Assembly (NCBI RefSeq): GCF_900104385.1
Contig: NZ_FNJA01000008.1
Span: 186,001 to 250,000 of the forward strand
Direction: 5' to 3'
Source: Rhodoferax sp. OV413
GTDB taxonomy: Bacteria; Pseudomonadota; Gammaproteobacteria; Burkholderiales; Burkholderiaceae_C
Length of the DNA stretch: 64,000 nucleotides
Positions 43,842-53,534 of the stretch are shown here, piece by piece (positions within the stretch are counted from its first letter, which is position 1; every line of letters begins with the position of its first letter). Below the pieces are notes generated by a model that saw nothing but the letters and a program-made list of their open reading frames with translations, searched no databases and had not been told where the DNA came from. Position numbers and translations under genes: made by a program.

Positions 43842-44912
43842 TTACTTGACCTGCGATTCCTTGTAGTAACCGCTGCCGATCAGGATCGGGTTCCAGTTGG
43901 ATGCGTCCACTGCCACGGGCTTGAGCAGGTAGGCGGGCACGACCTTGACACCGTTGTTGTAGGTCTTGGTGTCGTTGATTTCAGGCTGCTTGCCGGACAA
44001 GGTGGCGTCCACCATGTTGGCGGTGACCTTGGCCAGTTCACGCGTGTCCTTGAAGATCGTGGAGTACTGTTCGCCGCGCAAGATGGACTTGACGGATGGA
44101 ACTTCTGCATCCTGGCCGCTCACCACAGGGCAAGGCTGGGTCTTGGTGCAATAGCCCACGCCTTTGAGCGACGAGAGAATACCGATGGAGATACCGTCGT
44201 AAGGCGACAGCACGGCATCCACCTTGTCTTTGGTGTAGAAGGCCGACAGCAGATTGTCCATGCGGGCCTGGGCTACAGCACCGTCCCAACGCAGGGTACC
44301 GACCTTGTCCATGCCCACTTGCTTGCTGCGCACCACCAGCTTGCCGCTGTCGATGTAAGGCTTGAACACGCTCATGGCGCCGTCATAGAAGAAGAAGGCG
44401 TTGTTGTCGTCTGGCGAACCACCGAACAGTTCGATGTTGAACGGGCCCTTGCCCTGCTTCAAGCCAAGCTTGTCGACGATGGTGCCGGCTTGCAATACGC
44501 CAACTTGGAAGTTGTCGAAGGTGGCGTAGTAATCCACGTTCTTCGAGCCCTTGATCAGGCGGTCATAGGCGATGACCTTGACGCCCTTGTCGGCAGCGTT
44601 TTGCAATACCTTGGACAGCGTGGTGCCGTCGATGGAAGCAATCACCAAGACCTTGACGCCCTTGGTCACCATATTTTCGATCTGGGCCAGTTGGTTAGGG
44701 ATATCGTCGTCAGCGTACTGCAGATCGGTTTTGTAGCCGCGGTCTTTCAGCACCTTGACCATGTTGTCGCCGTCAGCGATCCAGCGGGCAGACGACTTGG
44801 TGGGCATGGAAATGCCGATGGAGCCCTTGTCCTGCGCAAAGGCCTGGGGGGCGACGCCAAGTGCCGCCAGGGCCAGGCTGGCCAACATGGTTTTGATAAA
44901 GGTACGTTTCAT
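43842..44912 (-). CDS. chvE: ChvE-type multiple-sugar-binding protein
   Basis: A 356-residue periplasmic binding protein with a signal peptide at 1-26 ([15 protein letters not shown]). The mature protein begins [17 protein letters not shown], characteristic of ChvE, followed by [14 protein letters not shown] and IAYDRLI. ChvE-type proteins bind arabinose, xylose, galactose and glucose, and feed GguAB. GGAG lies about 10 bp before ATG 44912. It is flanked on both sides by U-tract hairpins. Function in uptake of pentoses fits the oxidative pathway genes in the same operon. Confidence 0.92.
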   Translation of the reverse strand: MKRTFIKTMLASLALAALGVAPQAFAQDKGSIGISMPTKSSARWIADGDNMVKVLKDRGYKTDLQYADDDIPNQLAQIENMVTKGVKVLVIASIDGTTLSKVLQNAADKGVKVIAYDRLIKGSKNVDYYATFDNFQVGVLQAGTIVDKLGLKQGKGPFNIELFGGSPDDNNAFFFYDGAMSVFKPYIDSGKLVVRSKQVGMDKVGTLRWDGAVAQARMDNLLSAFYTKDKVDAVLSPYDGISIGILSSLKGVGYCTKTQPCPVVSGQDAEVPSVKSILRGEQYSTIFKDTRELAKVTANMVDATLSGKQPEINDTKTYNNGVKVVPAYLLKPVAVDASNWNPILIGSGYYKESQVK

Positions 44913-44933
44913 AGGATTGTCTCCGTAGGGTTT

Positions 44934-44962
44934 AAAAAGGCGTGCCCAGTGTCAGGCACGCC
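44934..44962 (-). terminator. Attenuator-like hairpin between ytfQ-like and chvE-like genes
   Basis: GGCGTGCC (44939-44946) and GGCACGCC (44955-44962) form a perfect 8 bp stem, followed on the minus strand by five T residues. It is 13 bp after the ytfQ-like stop and probably gives partial termination. Confidence 0.7.
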
Positions 44963-44975
44963 GTGGGGGTCAGGA

Positions 44976-45941
44976 TCAGTACTTACGCGAAGGAAACTCT
45001 TTGGCGGCAACTTCCATCGGGAAAATGCCTTCTTCGGTGACGATGCGTTTTTGCAAGGTCTTGCCAGCTTTCAGGTCTTTGACGGCGGACATGAGTTGTG
45101 GGCCCAGCAGCGGGCTGCATTCCACCGACACATTCAGCTTGCCGGCAATCATGGCCTCGAACGCGCCCTTTACCGCGTCGATGGAGATGATGGTGATGTC
45201 CTTGGCGGGCTTGATGCCGGCTTCCTCGATGGCCTGGATCGCGCCAATCGCCATGTCGTCGTTGTGCGCATACAGCACATTGATCTTCTTGCCCTCGGCC
45301 TTGAGGAAGGCTTCCATGACTTCCTTACCCTTGGCGCGGGTGAAGTCGCCGGTTTGCGAGCGGATGATCTTGAACTTGGGATCAGCCTTGATGATTTCTT
45401 CAAAGCCCTTCTTGCGGTCGATCGCCGGTGCCGAACCCACGGTGCCTTGCAGTTCGACGATGTTGACATCGCCCTTTTGGTCCTTCATTTTTTCGACCAA
45501 CCAGCGGCCCGCCTTGCGGCCTTCTTCGGTGAAGTCCGAACCCATGAAGGTCACATACAAAGAGTCATCCTTGACGTTCACCGAGCGGTCGGTCAGCACC
45601 ACAGGAATCTTGGCAGCCTTGGCTTCGCGCAGCACGGTTTCCCAGCCGGATTCGACCACGGGCGAGAACGCAATCACGTCCACTTTCTGGGCGATAAAAG
45701 AGCGGATCGCCTTGATCTGGTTTTCCTGCTTTTGCTGTGCGTCGGAGAACTTCAGCTCGATACCGGCTTCTTTGGCCGAAGCCTTGATCGAATCGGTATT
45801 GGCGGTACGCCATTCACTCTCGGCGCCCACTTGGCTGAAACCCAGCACAATTTTCTTCTGGGCAAATACGGTGCCTGGCAGCATGCCAGCCAGTGGAGCG
45901 GCGGCCAGTGCGATGGCCAGGTTACGACGGTTGATTTGCAT
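44976..45941 (-). CDS. ytfQ: YtfQ-type galactofuranose/sugar-binding protein
   Basis: A 321-residue periplasmic protein with a signal peptide at 1-27 (LAIALAAAPLAGMLPGTVFA). The mature part starts KKIVLGFSQVGAESEWRTAN, the hallmark of YtfQ, followed by IAFSPVVESGWETVLREAK and VLTDRSVNVKDDSLY. AGGAG lies 7 bp before ATG 45941. It should deliver a furanose sugar to YtfR/YtfT/YjfF, whose genes lie about 4 kb downstream with the ChvE-GguAB system inserted between. First transport gene after the aldehyde dehydrogenase gene. Confidence 0.92.
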   Translation of the reverse strand: MQINRRNLAIALAAAPLAGMLPGTVFAQKKIVLGFSQVGAESEWRTANTDSIKASAKEAGIELKFSDAQQKQENQIKAIRSFIAQKVDVIAFSPVVESGWETVLREAKAAKIPVVLTDRSVNVKDDSLYVTFMGSDFTEEGRKAGRWLVEKMKDQKGDVNIVELQGTVGSAPAIDRKKGFEEIIKADPKFKIIRSQTGDFTRAKGKEVMEAFLKAEGKKINVLYAHNDDMAIGAIQAIEEAGIKPAKDITIISIDAVKGAFEAMIAGKLNVSVECSPLLGPQLMSAVKDLKAGKTLQKRIVTEEGIFPMEVAAKEFPSRKY

Positions 45942-45982
45942 GATGTCTCCTAGTTGGTTTAGTTGTTGCCCTGCCCATCCAA

Positions 45983-47434
45983 TCAGGCCAGCATGTAGCC
46001 GGTTTTGACGGTGGTGTAGAACTCTGCGGCGTAACGCCCTTGTTCGCGTGGACCGTAACTCGATCCTTTGCGTCCCCCGAACGGTACGTGGTAATCAACG
46101 CCTGCCGTGGGCAGGTTGACCATGGTCATCCCTACCTCGGCGTGGCGTTTGAAATGCATGGCATGTTTGAGCGAAGTGGTACAAATGCCGGCACACAGCC
46201 CGAACGGCGTGTCGTTCGCCAAGGCCAGCGCGTGCTCGTAATTGTCGGCGCGCAGCACACAGGCGATGGGGCCGAACACCTCTTCGCGGGCCACCCGGTG
46301 CTCGGGCTTGGCTAAGAACAGCGCAGGGCTCATGTAGTGCCCTGGGGTGGGCCGCTTCAGCAGCTCACCGCCGACTACATGCTCGGCGCCTTCGGCCTTC
46401 GCAGTAGCGATCCAGGCCAGGTTTTCGTCCAGCTGGCTCTGGTCTACCACCGGACCGATCTGGGTATCGCGGTCGACAGCATGGCCGACCTTCAGGCTGG
46501 CCATGCGCTGGCGCAGACGCGCCACAAAGGCATCGTGCACACCGGCTTCGATGATCAGACGGCTGGATGCCGTGCAACGCTGGCCGGTAGAAAAGTACGC
46601 ACCTTGCAGCGCGCAGTCCACCGCCTGCTCCAGATCGGCATCGGCCAACACCACCAGCGGATTCTTGCCGCCCATTTCCAGCTGCACCTTGGCGCGGCGC
46701 GCGGCAGCGGTCTGCAAAATCCGTTCGCCGGTGGCGACGGAGCCGGTAAAACTGATAGCCTGCACGCGTGGACTGTCCACCAGGGTCTGACCGACCTCGC
46801 GGCCGCTGCCCATCACCAGATTGAAGACTCCTGCAGGCAGCGCCGCGCGGCTGATGATCTCGGCCAGCGCCCAACCACAGGCGGGCACCAGCTCAGCCGG
46901 CTTGAAGATCACGCTGTTGCCATAGGCCAGCGCCGGCGCGATCTTCCAGGCTGGGATCGCCATCGGAAAATTCCATGGCGCGATGATGCCCACCACGCCC
47001 ACCGGTTCACGCGACACGTCGACATGCACGCCGGGCCTTATCGAGGCCAGGGATTCACCCGGGGTGCGCAGCGCCTCACCGGCAAAAAACTTGAATATCT
47101 GGCCGGCGCGGGCTACTTCGGCCACCGCTTCGGGCAGGGTCTTGCCCTCTTCACGGGCCAGCAGCAAGCCCAGCTCGGCCTTGCGGGCCAGGATTTCGCT
47201 GCCGATCTGGTCCAGCACGTCGGCCCGGCGTTGTGGTGTGCTGTAGCCCCATTGGGGTTGGGCTTCGGCGGCGGCGCGGATCGCCAATTCGGTCTGGCTG
47301 CGGTCGGCGCGGGCGTACTCGGCCACCACCTCACGGGTGTCAGACGGGTTGTGGCTGATCCCCGTGGTGACACCGGTGTCCCAGCGGCCGTTGATGTACT
47401 GCCGGGCGTTCTGCGGTAACTCGCCGAATTTCAT
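45983..47434 (-). CDS. Aldehyde dehydrogenase, probable 2-oxoglutarate semialdehyde dehydrogenase
   Basis: A 483-residue NAD(P)-dependent aldehyde dehydrogenase with Asn155 in IIAPWNFPMAIPAWK, Glu253 in QLEMGGKNP and nucleophile Cys287 in FSTGQRCTAS. It belongs to the succinate/2-oxoglutarate semialdehyde group. In this operon it most likely oxidises 2-oxoglutarate semialdehyde to 2-oxoglutarate, the last step of non-phosphorylating L-arabinose (or D-xylose) oxidation. It is the first gene of the minus-strand operon and is divergent from a LysR gene, 106 bp away. Substrate is inferred from context. Confidence 0.85.
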   Translation of the reverse strand: MKFGELPQNARQYINGRWDTGVTTGISHNPSDTREVVAEYARADRSQTELAIRAAAEAQPQWGYSTPQRRADVLDQIGSEILARKAELGLLLAREEGKTLPEAVAEVARAGQIFKFFAGEALRTPGESLASIRPGVHVDVSREPVGVVGIIAPWNFPMAIPAWKIAPALAYGNSVIFKPAELVPACGWALAEIISRAALPAGVFNLVMGSGREVGQTLVDSPRVQAISFTGSVATGERILQTAAARRAKVQLEMGGKNPLVVLADADLEQAVDCALQGAYFSTGQRCTASSRLIIEAGVHDAFVARLRQRMASLKVGHAVDRDTQIGPVVDQSQLDENLAWIATAKAEGAEHVVGGELLKRPTPGHYMSPALFLAKPEHRVAREEVFGPIACVLRADNYEHALALANDTPFGLCAGICTTSLKHAMHFKRHAEVGMTMVNLPTAGVDYHVPFGGRKGSSYGPREQGRYAAEFYTTVKTGYMLA

Positions 47435-47481
47435 GAATGCTTTATTACGAAAGTTGGCGAGAGTCTATGAACAAAACTGGT

Positions 47482-47496
47482 ATCAATCCAATTGAT
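47482..47496. promoter_or_regulatory. Candidate LysR operator in sugar locus
   Basis: ATCAAT-CCA-ATTGAT is a perfect 6 bp inverted repeat in the divergent gap between the aldehyde dehydrogenase and LysR genes. Spacing (T-N11-A-like) suits a LysR dimer. Confidence 0.45.
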
Positions 47497-47540
47497 TTTT
47501 GGACAAAATACATATCAATGTTCACATTCTGGAAAACCCC

Positions 47541-48500
47541 ATGACCAACTACACCCACTGGTTCATCCGCGCGCGCCTTAAAACCAGGCAGCTGCTCTTG
47601 CTGGTGGCCTTGGCCGAGGAAGGCAATATCCACCGCGCAGCGCAGGTGCTGAACATGACCCAACCCGCGGCGTCCAAGCTGCTGAAAGACCTGGAAGACG
47701 TGCTGGAAGTGCCGCTGTTTGACCGCCTGCCGCGTGGCATGCGCCCTACCTGGTATGGCGAAACCATGATCCGCCATGCCCGCGTGGCCCTGGCCAGCCT
47801 GAACCAGGCGCACGAGGAGCTGACCGCGCTCAAGGCCGGGCGCTTCGGCCAGGTGAGCGTGGGTGCCATCACCTCCCCCGGGCTCACCCTGCTGCCCACC
47901 GCGGTCGGCATGGTCAAACAGGAGCAACCCACGCTGCGCATCGCTCTGGAGATCGAAACCAGCCCGGTGCTGATCGAACGGCTGCAGCAGGGCAAGCTCG
48001 ACATCCTGGTGGCCCGGCTATTTGCCGAGCACGACAAGACCAATCTGCGCTACGAGCCGCTGATCGAAGAACCGGTCTGCGCTATCGCCCGTACCGGCCA
48101 CCCCATGCTGGGCATTACCGGCCTGACGCTGCGCGACGTGGTGGCCACGGGCTGGATCGTGCCGCCGGCCGGCAGCGTGCTGCGCCACCGGTTCGAGCTG
48201 ATGTTCCAGGAAGAAGGGCTGGCGCCGCCGATCAACGTCATCGAGTCGGCCGCGCTGCTGTTCATCACCCGCATGTTGCAGCAAAGCGACATGCTGGCGG
48301 TGATCGCCGCCGACGTGGCCCGCTACTACGCGGCCCACGGCATCATTTCCATCGTGCCACTGGAGATCCCCTGCCACATGGACGCCTTCGGCCTCATCAC
48401 CCGCACGGACCGCCTGCCCTCGCCAGCAGCCAAAGTCATGTTGAAGGCCCTGAAGACCGCCAGCCTATCGCTGTACGGCTGCAAGCTGGATATCGAGTAA
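47541..48500 (+). CDS. LysR-family regulator of sugar locus (GbpR-like)
   Basis: A 319-residue LysR protein. The helix-turn-helix is at about 12-70 (KTRQLLLLVALAEEGNIHRA, LNMTQPAASKLLKDLEDVLE), and the effector domain starts near GQVSVGAITSPGLTLLPTAV. It resembles GbpR, which controls chvE-type sugar uptake in Agrobacterium. ATG 47541 is set by GGAAAA 4 bp upstream; an ATG at 47499 is less likely. Divergent from the aldehyde dehydrogenase and convergent with the SDR gene, it probably activates the sugar operon in response to an aldose or its intermediate. Confidence 0.9.
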   Translation: MTNYTHWFIRARLKTRQLLLLVALAEEGNIHRAAQVLNMTQPAASKLLKDLEDVLEVPLFDRLPRGMRPTWYGETMIRHARVALASLNQAHEELTALKAGRFGQVSVGAITSPGLTLLPTAVGMVKQEQPTLRIALEIETSPVLIERLQQGKLDILVARLFAEHDKTNLRYEPLIEEPVCAIARTGHPMLGITGLTLRDVVATGWIVPPAGSVLRHRFELMFQEEGLAPPINVIESAALLFITRMLQQSDMLAVIAADVARYYAAHGIISIVPLEIPCHMDAFGLITRTDRLPSPAAKVMLKALKTASLSLYGCKLDIE

Positions 48501-48520
48501 ACGAAAAATCAGAAAGCCGA

Positions 48521-49303
48521 TCAAGACCAGCCGGCGTCGACCTTGAACTCTTGGGCGGTACACATCGCGCCGTCGTCCGAGGCCAGGAACAGCACCATCC
48601 GAGCAATGTCGTCGGGCCGCAGCTTGTCGGGCAGGCACTGGTTGCGCTTGATTTCTTCTTCGCCCGCAGCATCCAGCCAAAGCTTGATTTGCCGCTCGGT
48701 CATCACCCAGCCGGGCGACACGGTGTTGATGCGGATACGGTCCTGGCCCAGGGTTTTGGCCAACCCGCGGGTCAAGCCGTTCACCGACGACTTGGCAATC
48801 GCGTAGCAGGGGTAGCCTGCGCCCTTGCCCTGCCAGCCGGTAGAGCCCAGGTTGATCACCGAACCCGCACCCAGCCGGCGCATGCCTGGCACCACCGCCT
48901 GGATGGCAAAAAATGCCGGCCGCTCGTTGATCGCCATGCGCTGGTCGTAGTAATCGGGGGTAACCGACTCCAAAGTATGCCGGTCGTCGCTGGCCACGTT
49001 GTTCACCAGCACCGAAAAGTCGCCCAGCGTGCTGGCCGCATCGGCCACCGCCGACTGCAGCGCCGCCACGTCGGTGACATCGCATTTGCGCCACCAGGGT
49101 GCTGCATGGCCGGCATCTGCCAGTTGTTGGGCCAGCGCCTGGCTGGCGGATTCGGCCACGTCGACAAAGGCCACGCGGGCGCCCTGCTCTACAAATGCCG
49201 CCACCATGGCGGCGCCGATGCCGCTGCCGCCGCCAGTCACGAATACAGACTTGCCGCGCAGGCTGGGGTACACGGAAGGCGCTGGGGGTTGGTTTTCTAT
49301 CAT
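48521..49303 (-). CDS. Short-chain dehydrogenase, probable aldose 1-dehydrogenase
   Basis: A 260-residue SDR with NAD(P)-binding TGGGSGIG at 23-30, NNVASDD at 101-107 and catalytic Ser154, Tyr167 and Lys171 (YAIAK). The C-terminal FLASDDGAMCTAQEFKVDAGW is of the classical type. In the sugar locus it most likely oxidises L-arabinose, D-galactose or D-xylose to the lactone, the first step of the pathway. It has its own AT-rich upstream region with CAAAAT (49327-49332) facing ATTTTG (49340-49345). It is transcribed towards the LysR gene, separated from the main operon. Confidence 0.82.
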   Translation of the reverse strand: MIENQPPAPSVYPSLRGKSVFVTGGGSGIGAAMVAAFVEQGARVAFVDVAESASQALAQQLADAGHAAPWWRKCDVTDVAALQSAVADAASTLGDFSVLVNNVASDDRHTLESVTPDYYDQRMAINERPAFFAIQAVVPGMRRLGAGSVINLGSTGWQGKGAGYPCYAIAKSSVNGLTRGLAKTLGQDRIRINTVSPGWVMTERQIKLWLDAAGEEEIKRNQCLPDKLRPDDIARMVLFLASDDGAMCTAQEFKVDAGWS

Positions 49304-49454
49304 TGCAATATATATATCAGTTAATACAAAATCTAAATAATTTTGTTATTACTATGCCTTGCAACACCCGCCCGCGTCAAGCAAAAAGTGGCAGGCAGAG
49401 CGGCACGCGGCCGCGACCATGCCGCCCGCACCTAGGTCTGCCAGGCTTCAAGAA

Positions 49455-49520
49455 TTTATAGAAAAATGGGCTCTAGCGCTTATTCCACCAGCGTCAAAAG
49501 CTATTAAATCAATAGCAATC
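49455..49520 (-). repeat. Interspersed repeat copy 7
   Basis: On the minus strand it reads TTGCTATTGATTTAATAGC, TTTTGACGCTGGTGGAATAA, GCGCTAGAGCCC and ATTTTTC. It lies just downstream of the parA-like stop codon. Confidence 0.75.
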
Positions 49521-49525
49521 GAATG

Positions 49526-50305
49526 CTAGGCGGGGCGCAGGCCTTGCAACACACCATGCAAGGCAACCAGCGCCTGGGTCAGCTTGTGCTGCGGGTCCAG
49601 ATAGACCATGGGCAGGGACTGCTCGTGCGACTCGCGGATCTTCACCGACGAGGGCAGATACGGCTGCAGCACCGGCAGGCCTTCGCTCACCAGCTCGTTC
49701 ACCATGCGCTGCGGCAGGTTGGCGCGTGGCTGGAACTGGTTGACCACGATACCGTCCACCACCAGGCCGGGGTTGTGGTCGGCGCGGATTTCCGCCACGT
49801 TGTCCAGCAAGGTGTACAGCGCCTTGCGGGCGAACTCGTCGCAGTCGAACGGAATCAGACAGGCGCGGGCGCCCATCAAGGCCGAGCGGGTGTAGAAGTT
49901 CAGCGCCGGCGGGGTGTCGATATAGATACGGTCGTAGCCGGCCGCCAGCTGCTGCAAGGCCTCGCGCAGCTTGTACAGTTTGTGGCGCGACTCCAGCTTG
50001 CTCTCCAGCTCGCCCAGCATCGGGCTGGACGGCATCACATGCAGGTTCTCGTGCGGCGTGGCGACGACGAAGTCGGTTGGCAATACCGTGCGCAGGCTGT
50101 AGCTCAGGCAGTGTTCAAAAAACCCGGCCACCGTCGGCTGGTCGTCGCGCGCCTGGGCACCCAGCAGGTAGCTGGTGGAATTTCCCTGTGAGTCCAGGTC
50201 GATTACCAGGGTACGCAGACCCTGGCTGGCACTGATGGCGGCCAGGTTGCAGGTAATGGTGGACTTGCCCACCCCACCCTTTTGGTTAAACACAACAAGT
50301 GGCAT
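49526..50305 (-). CDS. Orphan ParA-family ATPase
   Basis: The 259-residue P-loop ATPase has a deviant Walker A KGGVGKST (about 9-16), switch I LVIDLDSQGNS and Walker B IYIDTPPALN. ParA/MinD proteins segregate chromosomes, plasmids or protein clusters. No parB gene or parS site was seen beside it, so it may position a protein machine and not DNA. AAGGAA lies 10 bp before ATG 50305. It is divergent from a secreted OB-fold protein gene. A repeat copy follows the stop. Confidence 0.88.
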   Translation of the reverse strand: MPLVVFNQKGGVGKSTITCNLAAISASQGLRTLVIDLDSQGNSTSYLLGAQARDDQPTVAGFFEHCLSYSLRTVLPTDFVVATPHENLHVMPSSPMLGELESKLESRHKLYKLREALQQLAAGYDRIYIDTPPALNFYTRSALMGARACLIPFDCDEFARKALYTLLDNVAEIRADHNPGLVVDGIVVNQFQPRANLPQRMVNELVSEGLPVLQPYLPSSVKIRESHEQSLPMVYLDPQHKLTQALVALHGVLQGLRPA

Positions 50306-50449
50306 GGCACGGTTCCTTGTACAAAGAGACAGGGGCTGAAATTCGGGCCTATTGTCCACGCCCGCTACAGGCCAACAGCAAATCACGTGCCCGCCGTCGC
50401 AGAAATAGTCTGCGGTAACGGCTCTGCAGTGATTTGGTAGCATGAAGCC

Positions 50450-50983
50450 ATGTCCACACGCGCCAGCATCCGGCCACGGCGCATCGCCGCCAGTCTCGCC
50501 CTCAGCTTTCTTGCATGCAACGCCGCCTTTGCCGGCAATGCCCGCACCTACGAAACCCCGGAAGCCGAAAAATTCGTGCGCAACATGGTGGCCGATGCCG
50601 ATGCCGGCAAAACCATCCGCCTGAATGGCCAAACCCTGATGCAGGCCTATAAATCCAGCGAAACCGCTGCCGACAAAAAGTACAAAGGCAAAACGCTGCT
50701 GGTGGAAACCGCGGTGGACCTGGTGTCGCGCGATATGTTCGGCGCACTGGTGGTCTACCTTAAATCAGGCTCTTTCATGCCCATCGCCGCCCGGTTCGAC
50801 AAAAAGGTGACCCTGGTTGAAGGCATGGAAAACGATACCGGCAGCATCAAGATCCGGCAACTGCCCGCCGAAGAGGCCGCCGCTTTGCTCAAACGGGGCC
50901 AAACCATCCACCTGGTCTGCAAAGGCGATGGCTACAACCTGGGCTCGCCCGGGCTGGAGCTATGCAATGTGGTCAGTTTGTGA
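50450..50983 (+). CDS. Secreted tRNA_anti-like OB-fold protein
   Basis: A 177-residue protein with a signal peptide at about 1-28 (RRIAASLALSFLACNAAFA). Residues 60-170 form an OB-fold of the tRNA_anti-like family, recognised by AYKSSETAADKKYKGKTLLV (family pattern of acidic residues, KYKGK and beta strands) followed by VDLVSRDMFGALVVYL. Such proteins are periplasmic or lipid-exposed with unknown role. Two Cys near the C-terminus (LVCKGD, LELC) could form a disulfide. It is divergent from the ParA gene. Function unknown. Confidence 0.8.
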   Translation: MSTRASIRPRRIAASLALSFLACNAAFAGNARTYETPEAEKFVRNMVADADAGKTIRLNGQTLMQAYKSSETAADKKYKGKTLLVETAVDLVSRDMFGALVVYLKSGSFMPIAARFDKKVTLVEGMENDTGSIKIRQLPAEEAAALLKRGQTIHLVCKGDGYNLGSPGLELCNVVSL

Positions 50984-51021
50984 GAGCTGGGTTCTGAAGC
51001 CTCGCGGCATGCAACAGGCAT

Positions 51022-51056
51022 AAAAAAACGCGCTACCCGTAATGGATAGCGCGTTT
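51022..51056 (-). terminator. Rho-independent terminator after tRNA-Ser
   Basis: AAACGCGCTA (51026-51035) pairs with TAGCGCGTTT (51047-51056). On the minus strand a run of seven T residues follows. It ends the serS/tRNA-Ser transcript. Confidence 0.85.
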
Positions 51057-51061
51057 GTTCT

Positions 51062-51149
51062 TGGCGGAAAGGGTGGGATTCGAACCCACGGTACCTTGCG
51101 GTACGCCTGATTTCGAGTCAGGTACATTCGGCCACTCTGCCACCTTTCC
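51062..51149 (-). tRNA. tRNA-Ser (anticodon CGA)
   Basis: The minus strand folds as a class II tRNA of 88 nt with acceptor GGAAAGG / CCTTTCC, discriminator G and an encoded CCA end (51062-51064). The anticodon stem-loop is CCTGA-CTCGAAA-TCAGG, giving anticodon CGA for the serine codon UCG. A long variable arm (CGTACCGCAAGGTACC) and the T-loop GGTTCGAATCC confirm tRNA-Ser. It lies 86 bp downstream of serS. Confidence 0.96.
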
Positions 51150-51235
51150 TGATTCTGTACTTGCCAAAAACTGCAGCTGCAATATTTGGCAAGCCTGCAA
51201 TTCTAGCAGGCCTTGCGGCGACTCTGCGCGCCGGC

Positions 51236-52564
<1,329 letters not shown>

Positions 52565-52570
52565 CTAATT

Positions 52571-53509
52571 TCAGCCCAAACCAGCCGGATCGACGTTGCC
52601 GCCGCACAGGATCAACGCCACTGTCTCGTCGGCGCGCGGCTGGTAGACGCCGGTTTGCAGGGCCGCCAGCCCCAGGGCCGCGCCCGGCTCCACGGCCAGC
52701 CGCAGCTCTTTCCACAGCCAGCGCTGGGCCGCAACAATCGCCTCGTCGGACAGCAGCAGGCTGTCGCGCACCTGACGCTGGGTGACTTCCCAGCCCAGTT
52801 GGCCTATGCGCTTGGCACCCAGCGAGTCGGCGGCAATGCCACCGACGGCCACATCCACCGGCTCGCCGGCCTGGCGGGCGCTGTGCAGGGTGGGCGCACG
52901 CTCGGGCTCCAGGGCTACGACGCGGCTGCGTTGTTCGAACCAGCCGGCGATACCACCAATCAGGCCGCCGCCGCCGACGCTGACCAGCACGCTGTCCGGC
53001 AATCCGCCTTGGGCCTCGATTTCTGCGGCCAGCGTTCCAGCACCGGCCAGCACTTCGACCTGGTCGTACGCATGGGTCAGCAAGGCGCCGGTGGCTTTCT
53101 GGCGTGCCATGCAGGCCTCAAAAGCCTCGGCATAGACCGCACCGGTGACCACCACCTCGGCACCCAGATCGCGCAAGCGGGCCCGCTTGGCTTCGGGCGA
53201 AACCGTGGGCACGAATACTTCGCAGCGCACGCCCAGCGCTTGCGCCGCAGCGGCAGTGGCGATGCCCGCGTTGCCGCCGGAAGCAATCACCACGCCCGCA
53301 GTGGGTATCGGGTTGGCCAGCAAGCGGTTCAGCATGCCGCGGGCCTTGAAGCTGCCGCCGACCTGCAGATGCTCCAGCTTGAGCCAGACTTCGGCGCACG
53401 CCAGGCCCAGCGAGGCACCCGACAGCTTCCATAGCGGCGTTGTACGTAAAAATGGGCCCTGGTGCTTATCTAATCTGCGCAAGGCGCTATCAATTTCAGA
53501 GCGATTCAT
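52571..53509 (-). CDS. PLP-dependent threonine/serine dehydratase
   Basis: A 312-residue fold type II PLP enzyme with Lys55 in GGSFKARG as Schiff-base residue, SGGNAGIATAAAAQ for the phosphate loop and SVGGGGLIGG. It has no C-terminal ACT domain, so it is of the catabolic or serine-racemase-like kind and not allosteric IlvA. It probably deaminates threonine or serine to a 2-oxoacid. ATG 53509 is used. Codons ~4-21 (SEIDSALRRLDKHQGPFL) coincide with a copy of the interspersed repeat. It lies between dnaB and serS on the same strand. Confidence 0.87.
   Translation of the reverse strand: MNRSEIDSALRRLDKHQGPFLRTTPLWKLSGASLGLACAEVWLKLEHLQVGGSFKARGMLNRLLANPIPTAGVVIASGGNAGIATAAAAQALGVRCEVFVPTVSPEAKRARLRDLGAEVVVTGAVYAEAFEACMARQKATGALLTHAYDQVEVLAGAGTLAAEIEAQGGLPDSVLVSVGGGGLIGGIAGWFEQRSRVVALEPERAPTLHSARQAGEPVDVAVGGIAADSLGAKRIGQLGWEVTQRQVRDSLLLSDEAIVAAQRWLWKELRLAVEPGAALGLAALQTGVYQPRADETVALILCGGNVDPAGLG
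53447..53499 (-). repeat. Interspersed repeat copy 8 (encodes an enzyme N-terminus)
   Basis: The minus strand reads TGATAGCGCCTTGCGCAGAT, TAGATAAGCACC, AGGGCCCATTTTTACG. It matches copy 7 (AATAAGCGCTAGAGCCCATT) and is in frame as residues ~4-21 of the dehydratase. Confidence 0.65.
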
Positions 53510-53534
53510 AGGTGTTTTTTTGTGACCGCAGGGC

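Noticed and set aside
49526-50449. Replication origin or plasmid partition region beside ParA
   Set aside because: No ParB gene, parS palindrome, iterons or DnaA-box cluster was visible nearby.
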